Below, piece after piece: positions 34,883-45,602 of a stretch of DNA of 64,000 bases (the first letter of the stretch is position 1; each line of letters begins with the position of its first letter). The notes below the pieces were generated by a model. The model searched no databases. It had not been told where the DNA came from and saw only the letters and a list, made by a program, of their open reading frames with translations. The stretch is from Mikania micrantha (taxonomy: Eukaryota; Streptophyta; Magnoliopsida; Asterales; Asteraceae), in NCBI GenBank assembly GCA_009363875.1, contig CM018694.1, forward strand, positions 3,100,001-3,164,000, given 5' to 3'. The translations under genes were made by a program, and so were the position numbers.

Positions 34883-36190
34883 ATGTCTGGAGCTAGTTCA
34901 TCAGGTACAGGTGGAAAAGAAGGAGAGGGTCAGTTTCAAGGCCCAGCGGAGAACCAAACTCCCTAGATCAGTTCCAAAGAGAGGAAAGGACCATACGGTA
35001 TCTAGAGGCAGAACGGGTACCAATAATCAAGACAAGAAGACTGCGAGACCACACATTGCTGATGTTTGAGATGGGTACATTTGAAAGTGACAGGTTTGAG
35101 AAGTTTGTATCCCTAGAGCTCCTCCATCATAGGAACATGCTGGGATTTGATTGACCAATTGGGTCAAAGGGACAGGTTAGAGAGATTGTTAGGGCCTAAG
35201 TGGGTGAGAGTATTGGCATGTGAATGGCCCAGTGCAAGGAACTGACAATGGAGTTCCACTCCACGTTCATGTATGACGACTCTGAGTTTGATTCATTGGA
35301 CGCCATGTCTTTCTCCTTGGGTAGACGGGTATATGAGATGTCCATTCCTCAGTTTGCTGTAGTGTCTGGATTTTATACTGAGGATGAGGTTCTGTCACCT
35401 AATTTTGTGTCATCTTTGAGAGGAGCCACCAAGAAAAACAGAGATTTCTATATTTCTAAGGTGGATTTGAGTGAGTTCTGGGCCACCATTGCTGATTCTC
35501 CTTTCTCTACCAGTATGTTAGAGTCTGACATCCGAGACCTCTATTGAGATATATCCATAGGGTCTTGGCATGTACAGTGGTAGGGAGGAGTTATGGGGAG
35601 GAAAAGGTCAATTGGATTGACCTTTTCTGTTTGTATTGCATGGTCACGGGGAGAGAGGCCCATGTGGCCTGTGTGTTAGCCAATTCTCTAGCTCGAGGTA
35701 GGCGAGGTCGAGCGCGGAGTATTTAGGAGTATTCGATAGGTACCGCCTAGATTTGATGATTATGGGCCCATTGACCACATCCATTGATTTAAGGGACCTG
35801 CGCAGAGCAGGAATTTTAGAGAGAGATGACCCACTAAGGTGGGCAAGGTTTGTGGTTGGTCTCCAGATGATGCCACCACAGGGGACACCCGCAGCTGATG
35901 TGGTTGTGGGTTCAGTGCCCACACATAGGCAGAGGCCGGTCTTTAGGCGTGATTTTCACCCTACACAGTACCCACTTAGGGAGCCTATACCCGATCCACT
36001 CACGTTAGAGTCTCTATGTCATAGGATGGACGGGTATCATGACCAATACAGGGATTGGAGGATACAGGATCAGAGGAGACAGGAAGATGCTATGAGGTAC
36101 CTAATGACCTCACTTCATATTGATATCCCCGAATTTTACAGGGCTCCGGACGACTATGATGGTGGAGGAGGTACTGATGATGAGGAGTAG
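34883..36190 (+). pseudogene. Athila ORF3 (env-position protein), degraded
   Basis: ATG at 34883 (MSGASSSGTGGKEGEG) follows an acceptor-like site. A TAG at 34964-34966 and further shifts break the frame. Later pieces at 35224-35547 (CKELTMEFHSTF, LGRRVYEMSIPQF), 35544-35726 and 35753-36190 (LTSLHIDIPEFYRAP, ending in an acidic GGGTDDEE tail) resemble the large ORF found after pol in Athila and related plant elements. That ORF is often called env-like because of its position. I see no clear signal peptide or membrane segment in the surviving pieces, so an envelope role is not supported here. Confidence 0.65.
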
Positions 36191-37403
36191 GTGTGGGGAG
36201 GTGCTTGTATGTGTGGGTTGTTGCAGTTTGATTTTGATTGTTGAACATTTGTACTCTTGTAAACTTGTGGTTTGGGTGGTAATGGGTTGGTAGTGGTTGA
36301 ACTTGTTTCGCTTTTGGTCATTATCATCTTTGGAATCATGGTTGATTGCTTGATCTTATTGTGCTTATTTCATGTGTTTGTTTATGGCCTGTGAAGCAAT
36401 TTGTAGATTGAAGAGCTTATGTGGAAAGACTGGCACTCGACAGTCTTCTCTCTAACCAGCTAAGTCATTTTCAGTTTTTAGTTTTTGATTTTTAGTTTTT
36501 CTTTGGGTTTTCCTTTTTCTCTACATTGGGGACAATGTATAGTTTAAGTGTGGGGATGGGAAACTTAGTTTAATTTTGTTTTAGTAGTTCGTTTTTGAAT
36601 TTTAGTTTACTTATTTTAGTTTAGTTCAGTATTTGAGTCAAAATTCAAAATTTTTGTTCTTACATCTTTAGCTTAGATCCTTCTTGTCCTTGTTTTAGTT
36701 GGTTGCAAAAGCATGATGGGAAATGATAGGAAAGTTGGGTTTTATGGTTTCATTCATGGTTAACTTGTTAGTTTGGGGTTTATGCTTTGGTTATGGGATG
36801 TGTAGGTAGGCCCAACTGATTGTGTTTGTCCCGTAGGATTGGTATAATTTTATTTAAATGCATGATTGTCATGGGAAACATCTTGGGGATTTGGAATTAA
36901 TGAAACTGTTTTCAATTTGTAAAGGAGTGTTTGCATAATAACACGTAAGAGTTTTGAAAATCTGTTTTTTGTTTGGCACATAAGTACTTTTTTTATGAGA
37001 ATAAATCCGAGTCTTATGGCGCCCCCATTTCACCAAATAAGCTGAGCAGAAAGAAAAAAAAGAAAAGAAAAGAAGTTGGACTAAAAACATATGTGCCACA
37101 CGCTGGGTTGCAGCCTGGTTGAAATACCACTAAGTTAAGTTCAATGGATTGAAAAAGAAAAAATATATATATAAATAAATAAAAGAAAAATGCTCACGCT
37201 TCCATCTGCTTCAGTTATAAAAAAATCTGATTTGAGAAATTTCTTGTTTGTTTATATGTGAGGATAACTTGAAAACTAGAATCCAGGATTGATTTGATTT
37301 CAAATTTCCTAAGTGTGAGTCTAATGAGATGAAATGTAGAACATTAACATAATAGAACCATGATTAAGGGACTTGAATAATCAGTATGGGTTTAAAAGGA
37401 TAC
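36191..37403 (+). other. Athila 3' non-coding region, first part
   Basis: T-rich, non-coding. It includes the short hairpin ACATTGGGGACAATGT (36526-36541) followed by TTTAAGTGTGGGGATGGG (36545-36562), a combination often seen downstream of ORF3 in Athila-like elements, where it resembles a second polypurine tract. The small open frames here are chance. It ends in GATAC, the target of element 2. Confidence 0.6.
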
Positions 37404-40400
37404 TGTCACACCCCTGCGCCGCGTGCGGAATCCACGGCGCGGTGATGTATGAACAGTTGAATCATGCACAAGTATTGAACAAGAACAACCACAATGGATT
37501 ACTAAGTTTCATAATGTTTAGACAATTGTTTAGTTACAGACAATCTATCTACCAAAAGAAAGACAACTACAGACCCAAAATATAGATACAAAATAAGACT
37601 TCAAACAAGACAATTAAACAATTAGGATTTAGTGTGTTTCTAATCCATCCTCGCATGTTTCTTCATCTTGTTCTATCTTAGAATGATCTCCTTAGTTGTC
37701 CCTGAGAAAGTCTTAAACCTGATTACCTGAAACACGTGAAAAGTAACTGTCAACTACAGAAGTAGTTGGTGAGAACAATAGGTTTAGCATTTGTAAACAT
37801 GAATATGTAATATAAGGCATAGGTATATTAAAGCAATAATGGAATTACATGGATGGGTTGCAACCCAAACTAACATCAGGTATGTCAAACGAGTGTAAAC
37901 AGTCCAAAGACTGTTTGCACAAAAACCAACATATAATCAAGTCCCAAACTACGTTTGGAGTCAGAAAATTAGTCACCAACAATGATAACCATACGTAACC
38001 GAAATCTGCAGTTAGTTTATAAAACAAATTTAAAATCTAACTGCAGCAATCGGTCTGCCCAAATGTGTCCGCTTTCCCTTGTTGTGATCACCCAGTACTA
38101 ACGCTAATGAATATGAAACCTGATGTGTTTATAAGTTTGTTCACAACGATGGACACCATGCTTTTGAACATTGCTTTAAACTAGCGTGTTAATGCCTTTT
38201 TTTGATAACATGATTGAAAACCTTGTTTGAGTACCATGAAATGAATCCTCTGTTTGAATACCATGAAATGAATCCTTGTTTGAACACCATGAAAACCATT
38301 GTTTGAATACCATGTTGTGAATCCTTTGATTGAGTACATAAGATAGTATCCTTGTATAACAACAAGGTTTATAAAAGATTAATTTCGAAAACACGAGTTT
38401 AGAGTAAAAGAGTTTATAAATTCTTTTAAAAACAATTGAGAAATCCCTTGGATTTCTAAAGTAAACCTGTAATGTTTGCCAAGTAACAGTAATATGTATC
38501 ATGAAATATGATTGAAGTAAGGGCATTTGATCACGTGTTCCACCCCAAAACAGTTGTAAAAACAGTAAAAAGAAGGGCTAATGTTCTCACCTGTCTGCAG
38601 TAGACTCTGAACTATAACAAATAGCAAGTAGCAAACAGGACTTCTAACTGGTTCCTATATCATTGTAATCATACATAAGATATAAGATTTATAGTTGTAT
38701 AGACTTTGATTCATTGATTGACTTGTGTTGATTTGAACTTGATTAACTCTTGAATAATCATTCTCATGTTTGAAAGTGTTGTATGAATTTGAAAGTCATG
38801 ATAGAGTTACTTGATTGATATTTGATGATTGAAGCCAATATGTCATGTTATTTTATGAACCACTTGTTATGCATAATATGACAAGTCTTCATAATGTTAG
38901 ATAACAATTGATCAATATGAAAAAAAATATGTAATAATGTTCAAGTGTTTTAAGTCCTTGTGATTGTGACTTGATCCCCTAATTAGGTTAAGTTGTAACT
39001 TCAACCAATTATGATCAATTCACATTTTATGAAGTAAAAGGCCAAACTTGGCCTAAGTACTTGTTATTTGCCCTTATCAATATTTATGACATAATTAACC
39101 AACTGGTCCATGATAGACCGAATGGAATGATATTGGGCCCAATTGTTTGTGAATGATCCGAAGTAATAATTTGGGCCGAATTAATACGAAACGACCCATT
39201 TAGGATCATAATGCACCGAAAGAGATTGGATTGGGCCTCCAAGAATTGAGTTGGGCCAACTAATGAGTAAGTGGGCCATGTAAGGTTCTAACCAATATTG
39301 GTCCAATTAGAGATCAAAATGGGTCAACCTAACTTTCTTGGGCTTGCTTTAACCTATGGGGCCGGTTACTAGTGAAGTTGGGCCGCATGAAAGCTGGATC
39401 GGGCCGAGAGGTTATGGGCTGCCAACATGGGCAGCGAACCTTTTAGGTTCAAGAATCTAGGTTCGTCGATCTTAAGGACTCCAACAAGGTTCGGTCAAGA
39501 AATCCACCAGGTTCGGTTCTTATGATACACACCCAGGGTTCGTTGCATGCATAGCTGGTTCGTTGGGTATCTCATGGTTCGGCCATCCAAGCTAGGGGTA
39601 TAAAGGTTCGGTGATAGCTCGTGGAAACCTCTAGGGTTCGGCTGATATGTCCACGAACCATGTAGGGTTCGTGACTGCTTGCATGGAAGGTTCGTTTGAT
39701 CATAGATGGTTCGTGCAAACTATGCAAGGCTCGTGTAGGTTCGGGATACTCATTAGGGTTCGTCTGGTTGAGATCAACGAACCATTGGTTCGTTATGAAT
39801 GCAGGGTTCGCCAAAGGAAGGTTCGCCCCATGCATGAAGGCTCGGCTGGTAGGGCTAGGTTCGTTGGCTGGTTGTAGTTGGGCACGAGCTAGGCGAACCA
39901 TGATACAGGTTCGTCTCCTTCATCCTTTGCGTCGAACTGCAACTTCGAACACCACCAAATCCTAGGGTTCCGACCTGTTATAACTAAACTACATAACACT
40001 AGTGATTTCCGAAGACTTAGGGCTGTGATGATGATTTAAAATCGGCCAAAACATCAAGTTCGAACAACACTCCACAAAACCCTCCTTTTCAGAATTTTAA
40101 ACCGATTATACCTCGTTTTTGGCCGGAAAATTCCACAGATCCTTTGTACTTCCGTGTAGGGAATGTCGAGAGCTTCGCGTGGACACCAAGAACGCCCAAA
40201 TCCATGGAGAAACGAGTGAAATACGCGCGATTGAAGTCGGTTTTCTAGAGAGAGAGAGGGTAGACGAAAATTCTAGAGAGAGAAGTGGTTGTTGGTGGAT
40301 TTAATGAGAAAATGACCATCTTTAGGGTTTTATAGTCCGTGTGGTATTCGGGTTCGTTTCGGTCGCTTGGTTCGCGTTTCCGGAACGTAACGCGTATTTT

Positions 40401-40966
40401 ACGCGATTTTAAATAAAAGAGTTGTTAAACTCAATAAAATGATGAGTTTCAAAATTGTAAAAATGTAAATAATTATTTTAATTATTTTTTACTCTTCGTG
40501 CGTTGACATATCGTTAAACACATACAATTACGTGTATACCCGCAATCGCGTACGTTTTTCGATCGTATAAATATTTAAAGTCGTTTAATCATAATTATAA
40601 GTTCAACATTCGTTTCATTATGGATCGTCACCCATAACTATACTCAGTCTCGCTTACGTATTACGATTCTTGTTGAATTAATATAATATTCGTCTTAACA
40701 CTACGCACTAACACTATCCTGTTACACCGAACGCAGTATATATATAGGGCTCACTCTCGCTGCCCACCACTGTTTCGATATAACACGATACTGTTCTTGC
40801 CTAGTGTAATCGACTGTAAATAATAATACATACTTGTTCTCAAATAATAAGGATTCTAACACACAAGCACATAATGAACATATGAATCACATAGATTAAC
40901 TGAACATGGACACACACTGTTCTAACACTGTTTACGACTATCATGACTAAATGTACAAATGTTACA
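37404..40966 (-). repeat. Element 2 3' LTR
   Basis: Sense ends TGTAACATTTGTAC and GGGGTGTGACA. Landmarks in sense order: TATATATA-type U3 repeat (40735), TATAAAA (40334-40328), CT-rich leader, donor-like GAG|GT (40110-40114), CGAACC array (39930-39440), GGCCCA array (39430-39125), hairpin CAACTAC/GTAGTTG (37768-37751), acceptor-like CAG (37729-37727). The open frames at 39572-39965 read through the motif array and are not genes. Confidence 0.93.
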
Positions 40967-40979
40967 GTCTCCCCTAGTT
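40967..40979 (-). promoter_or_regulatory. Polypurine tract of element 2
   Basis: The sense strand reads AACTAGGGGAGAC directly before TGTAACA, and is preceded by the lineage tail GGGACGAAATTCCC. Confidence 0.85.
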
Positions 40980-40999
40980 AAGGGAATTTCGTCCCGAAA

Positions 41000-42067
41000 T
41001 TAACTAGCCGAAGGTACTGTAAAAAGATGAGGGTACTTAAGCTTCATCTGGTCCTCACATTCGCAGGTGAACTCAACACCGCGTTTGCCCTCCCATCGTA
41101 CCTTTACGATCGGGATACGGCTGCGTTTAAGTTTCTTGACCCCATGATCCATGATTTCAACCGGACGTTCTATGAATTGCATGTTGTTCTGAATCTGAAT
41201 GTCTTCCAGTGGAATCTGAACATCATGATCTGCTAAGCATTTCTTAAGATTTGATACATGAAAAGTATCGTGAACATTGCTTAGCTCCACTGGAAGTTTG
41301 AGTTTGTAGGCTACGGGACCAATCCGTTCCAGGATCTCAAAAGGTACAACGTACCTTGGTGCAAGTTTCCCTTTCTTCCCAAATCGGACTACGCCTTTCC
41401 AGGGAGAAACTTTGAGTAAGACTCGGTCACCGACTTGAAATTCAAGTGGTTTCCGACGTCGATCAGCATAACTCTTCTGCCGATCTCGTGCGGCCTTAAG
41501 CCTTGATTGAATGATTGTGATTTTGTCTGATGTTTCCTGAATGAGTTCGGGTCCTACGACCTCTGAGTTACCAACCTCGGTCCAGCAGACCGGTAAGTGG
41601 AATGGTGCACATTGAATGCTTGTATGGTAGCTGTTGTAATACGAAAACTCGATAAGTGGAAGATGAGTATCCCAACTCCCACCAAAGTCAATGACACAAG
41701 AACGAAGCATGTCCTCGAGTGTTTGGATAGTCCTTTCGCTTTGACCGTCGGTTTGGGGATGATACGATGTGCTAAGATTAACACGAGTTCCCAAAGCCTT
41801 TTGCAATGATTGCCAAAAGCGAGAAGTGAAACGACTATCGCGATCAGATATGATTGATGTTGGTGTACCATGACGTGCAATGATTTCGTTGATGTACAAT
41901 GTGGATAACTTCTCCATCTTGTAATCCTCTCGGATTGGGAGAAAATGAGCAGATTTGGTGAGTCGATCAACGATCACCCAAATCGAATCGAAACCTCGTG
42001 GAGTTCTCGGCAACTTAGTTATGAAATCCATGGAAATTTGTTCCCATTTCCATTGAGGAATTTCAGG
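41000..42067 (-). pseudogene. Integrase core and chromodomain of element 2
   Basis: Starts MDFITKLPRT. The D, D and E residues are in IVDRLTKSAHF, IISDRDSRF and YHPQTDGQSERTIQ. The C-terminal module is VGDRVLLKVSPWKGVVRFG and GPVAYKL, then HVSNLKKCLAD. The truncated chromodomain is KKLKRSRIPIVKVRWEGKRG and KYPHLF. Between CAPF and HLPVCW about eight residues present in element 1 (the EALYGRK region) are missing, an in-frame deletion near 41600. A TAA at 42068-42070 separates it from the zinc-binding part, at a position where element 1 has CAA. Confidence 0.9.
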
Positions 42068-42952
42068 TTACTGCAGAAGTCCCGAAGGCTTTTGATGTTC
42101 TGCTTTTACTTTTGAACACGTAAGACATTTTCCCACATACAGTGCTATGTCGTTCTTCATTCCCGGCCACCAGTAAGATATCCTCAAGTCCTGATACATC
42201 TTATCGGCTCCAGGATGAACTGAGTATCGCGACTTATGAGCCTCATCACAGATGAGTGTGCGCAATTCTTCAGACTTCGGAATCCAGATGCGGCCGTTGA
42301 GATATAGCACCCCGTCAGATCGAGGTTCCAGTTTCTTCTCAACCCCGCAATCTAAGTCTGTTTTCAGCTGATTGTTTGTCACCACTTGTTGCTGTGCAAT
42401 ACGAATCAAATCTTTCAAGTTTGGCTGTGTGTTGATCTCCATGGCTCTTACACGAATTGGTTTGACTGGTTCCTTGCGACTAAGAGCATCCGCCACCACA
42501 TTGGCTTTACCCGGATGGTAACGAATCTCACAGTCGTAATCAGTTAGAAGCTCAACCCAACGTCGTTGTCTCAAATTGAGTTCCTTCTGATTGAGAATGT
42601 GTTGCAGGCTCTTGTGGTCTGTATAAATGACACATTTAGTACCATAAAGGTAGTGTCTCCAAATCTTCAATGCAAAGACCACAGCCCCTAACTCAAGGTC
42701 ATGAGTAGTGTAATTCTTCTCGTGAGCCTTAAGCTGTCTTGAAGCATACGCGATCACCTTGTCTCGTTGCATAAGTACACAACCGAGACCAAGGTTTGAA
42801 GCGTCACAGTAGACAATGAAATCATCACTGCCTTCTGGAAGGCTAAGGATAGGGGAATTGCATAACTTCTGTTTAAGAAGTTGAAATGCATCTTCTTGTT
42901 TCTGTCCCCATATAAAGGCTTGACTTTTCTGAGTCAAAGTGGTAAGTGGCAA
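42068..42952 (-). pseudogene. RNase H and integrase zinc region of element 2
   Basis: RNase H motifs: FIVYCDASNLGLGCVLMQ, AYASRQLKAHEKNYTTHDLELGAVVFALK and YTDHKSLQHI. It ends at NVVADALSRKEPVKP. A tether follows, then the integrase HHCC region (YSVHPGADKMYQDL ... CLTCSKVKAEHQKPSG). The 5' end of this open stretch is cut by the plastid insertion at 42955-43070, which changes frame relative to RT. Confidence 0.9.
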
Positions 42953-42954
42953 GG

Positions 42955-43070
42955 CAAGGCAAACCCATGGAAATACCCCTTTATGAAAAAAAAGACACTA
43001 CGTAACTTTATTGCATTGAAAATATACTATGACTATGTTATGGACCCCCTATTTAGTGGATTATTTCAAC
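42955..43070 (-). other. psbB: Nuclear insertion of plastid DNA: psbB leader and start codon
   Basis: The minus strand reads ...TTATAAAG-like leader ending GGGGTATTTCC then ATGGGTTTGCCTTG (start codon complement at 42966-42968). This is the recognisable start of chloroplast psbB (CP47, MGLPW) with its upstream leader. It ends after about five codons. Element 1 lacks this ~116-bp block; there RT-RNase H continues without break (RRFISNF region). Both junctions show short shared bases (GGCAAGGC on one side). Recognition is from memory of the conserved psbB start and leader. No match search was run. Confidence 0.75.
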
Positions 43071-43226
43071 GCAAAATGAATCTTCTGTAATAGCCCGCCA
43101 GACCCAGAAATGAACGAATCTCTGTTGGGGTAGATGGGGTAGTCCAGTTCTTAATCGCCTTAATCTTAGCTGGATCTACATGTATCCCATCTTTGTTTAT
43201 GACATGTCCTAAGAAGTGAACCTCCT

Positions 43227-43865
43227 TTAACCAAAATTCACATTTTGAAAATAGAGTTGTTCAGCTCTTAGTAACTCTAAAACTTTCTTCAGATGATCTT
43301 CGTGCTCTTGTTCTGTCTTTGAATAGATCAGTATATCGTCAATAAAGACGATAACAAACTGATCTAAGTACGGTCTGCAAACTCGATTCATCAAGTCGAT
43401 GAACACTGCAGGTGCATTGGTCAGCCCAAATGGCATAACCACAAACTCATAGTGTCCATATCGAGTCCTAAATGCAGTCTTTGGTATATCCTCATCATTT
43501 ACCCGCAACTGATGATACCCAGATCGTAAATCAATCTTAGAGAAGCAAGTTGCTCCCTGTAATTGATCAAACAGATCATCGATCCTGGGCAGAGGATATC
43601 TATTCTTGATTGTCAACTTGTTCAGCTCACGATAATCGATGCACATACGAAATGAACCATCTTTCTTCTTGACAAAAAGAACCGGAGCTCCCCATGGAGA
43701 GAAACTCGGTCTTATGAATCCCTTGTCTAGAAGTTCTTGAAGTTGACTGGACAATTCCTGCATCTCAGACGGTGCTAATCGATATGGTGACTTCGCCACT
43801 GGGTTTGCTCCAGGGACGAGATCGATTCTAAATTCCACTTGCCGGACTGGTGGTAGCCTAGGCAA
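43227..43865 (-). pseudogene. Reverse transcriptase of element 2
   Basis: Motifs in order: PYRLAPSEMQELSSQLQELL, KKKDGSFRMCIDYRELNKL, YPLPRIDDLFDQL, FSKIDLRSGYHQLRV (first Asp), RYGHYEFVVMPFGLTNAPA and VFIDDILIYSKT (Asp pair). Catalytic residues are kept. The segment is preceded by a TAA at 43869-43871 between protease and RT, and at its 3' end the LYFQNVNFG stretch differs from the LYAKFSKCEFW of element 1, with the frame ending there. About 160 bases of linker follow before the plastid insert. Confidence 0.9.
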
Positions 43866-43868
43866 GTC

Positions 43869-44582
43869 TTATGGAAATACATCCGGATAATCTCTGATGA
43901 TAGGAACGTCTTCAACTGCTTTCTTATCAGGATTCTTTTCCACCACGTGAGCCAGGAACACATAGTATTTCTTCTTTAGATACTTCCTTGCCTTGATGCA
44001 CGATGCAATCTTCAATCCGCGGCAGGGTTTCTCGCCATAGATTCTCATCGTTTCGCCGGTCGGTAAAGGAATTCGAATAAGTTTCTGCGAACATACAATT
44101 TCGGCATTGTTTTTGGATAACCAATCCATTCCTATCACAACTTCGAAGCTTCCAAGTGTCATAGGAATAAGATCGATGAGGAAAAGATGGTCGTTTAATC
44201 TTAATTCACAACCATGCATTATAGAATCTACAAGTATGGTGTTACCATCAGCTATTTCTACGGTATAGGGAGTAGTAAGTATAGATGGTTCTATGTTAAG
44301 CAAAGAAGCAGTATGGGCAGAGATAAAACTTTTATCAGCACCAGTATCAAATATGATAGAAACGTAATGACCATTAAGGAGAAATGTACCCGTGACAACT
44401 GTTGGCTCCTCGCGTGCTTCGGCAGCTCCGATAACAAAGGCACGAGCAGTAGTAGTAGTGTTGTTGAGTTTTGGACACTGATTTCTGAAGTGTCCTTCTG
44501 CCCCACAGTTATAACAGGTTCTCCCACCTGTAGCAGCAGTGGTAGTGGTAGCAGTTGTGGCAGCGGCAAGATGAGCAGATCG
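43869..44582 (-). pseudogene. Protease and nucleocapsid end of element 2
   Basis: Same frame as gag and RT. The second zinc knuckle (CYNCGAEGHFRNQC-type, CX2CX4HX4C near 44520-44480) is followed by IIFDTGADKSFIS (protease active site near 44345) and VVIGMDWLSKN, and ends at a TAA (43869). A TGA at 44583-44585 separates it from the first knuckle. Confidence 0.85.
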
Positions 44583-45602
44583 TCATGTAGCTGCCAAGTG
44601 TCCCATCCGCCCACACTTGAGACACTTTTTGTATGGAGTGTTGGGTAGGTGATGGTATTGGCATTTGGTGCACAGTGGGTACGTGCCAGTATAAGACTTT
44701 CTGGCGGTAACAGGTTGTGGCATGGCTGTAATGGGTGTGGCTTGAGTGGGTGTAGCTGCAGTCAGGGCTGCAAAGTTCTTGATTGTCTTTTGTTTCTTCT
44801 TTTTATGCTGTTGTTGTTCAGGCTTTTTGCCTTCATCAATCTGTGCTCTCTTATACCCCTTTCGGGTGAGCACTCCAGACTTAACGTATTCTTCGGTAAG
44901 GCTAGCTCCAAGATGGATCGCTGCCTCCAGAGTAGTGGGGTTATTCCCCATCACAGTTCCCCTGACAACTAGAGGTAAGCCTTCGATGTACTTCTCTATC
45001 CTGCGGGATAGAGGAGTAACCAGGTGTGGCACCAGAATGCACAACTCATGGAAACGAATTGTGTACTTTGCGTTCTCCCCACTATCTTGCACCAGACTCC
45101 ACATTTCCACCTCAAGTTTCTTCAGCTCATGTCGTGGACAAAACTTATCCACAAGTAACTTCTTGAAATCCTCCCAAGATATAGCTAATGCAACTTCCCG
45201 TCCTCTGGTGTTCTTCTCAGAGTTCCACCAAGTGAGTGCGCCTTTGTGAAAAGCGCTCGAGGCCATTTTGACCTTCAGGTTCTCAGGACATCCTGTGAAA
45301 TCAAGAATATCCTCGATGCTCTCCAGCCACTACAGTAGACCAGTAGCTCCTTCAGTACCAGCGTACTTAGGAGGTTTAGCATCATTGAACTGCTTAAAAG
45401 TGAAGTTAGCAGTTCCAGTGTTGGTAGCATTTGAGTTATGTGCAGAGTCACTAGTGCTTCCCCGAAGATTCTGGGTAATATCAGTGACCATGCCCGGAAT
45501 GACATCTCTCATGTGTATAGCGATGGCTCAGGCAATCTTGTTGATCTCATCGTCGTTGCCACTTGTCGAACCCCCTCCGTTAGGATCACGTCGGGGAGGC
45601 AT
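44583..45602 (-). pseudogene. Gag of element 2 (nonsense mutations)
   Basis: ATG at 45602 (MPPRRDPNGGG). Core: FKQFNDAKPPKYAGTEGATGLL, TAG at 45330-45332, then WLESIEDILDFTGCPE, AFHKGALTWWNSEKNTRGRE, FCPRHELKKLE and IEKYIEGLPLVVRG, then a basic stretch and the first knuckle (CLKCGRMGHLAA). There is also a TGA at 45528-45530. At the 45330 stop element 1 has CAG (Gln), so the lesion is C to T on the sense strand. Confidence 0.88.

Noticed and set aside
34883..36190. A true envelope gene in Athila ORF3
   Set aside because: Position fits, but no signal peptide, furin-like site or membrane segment is visible in the broken pieces.
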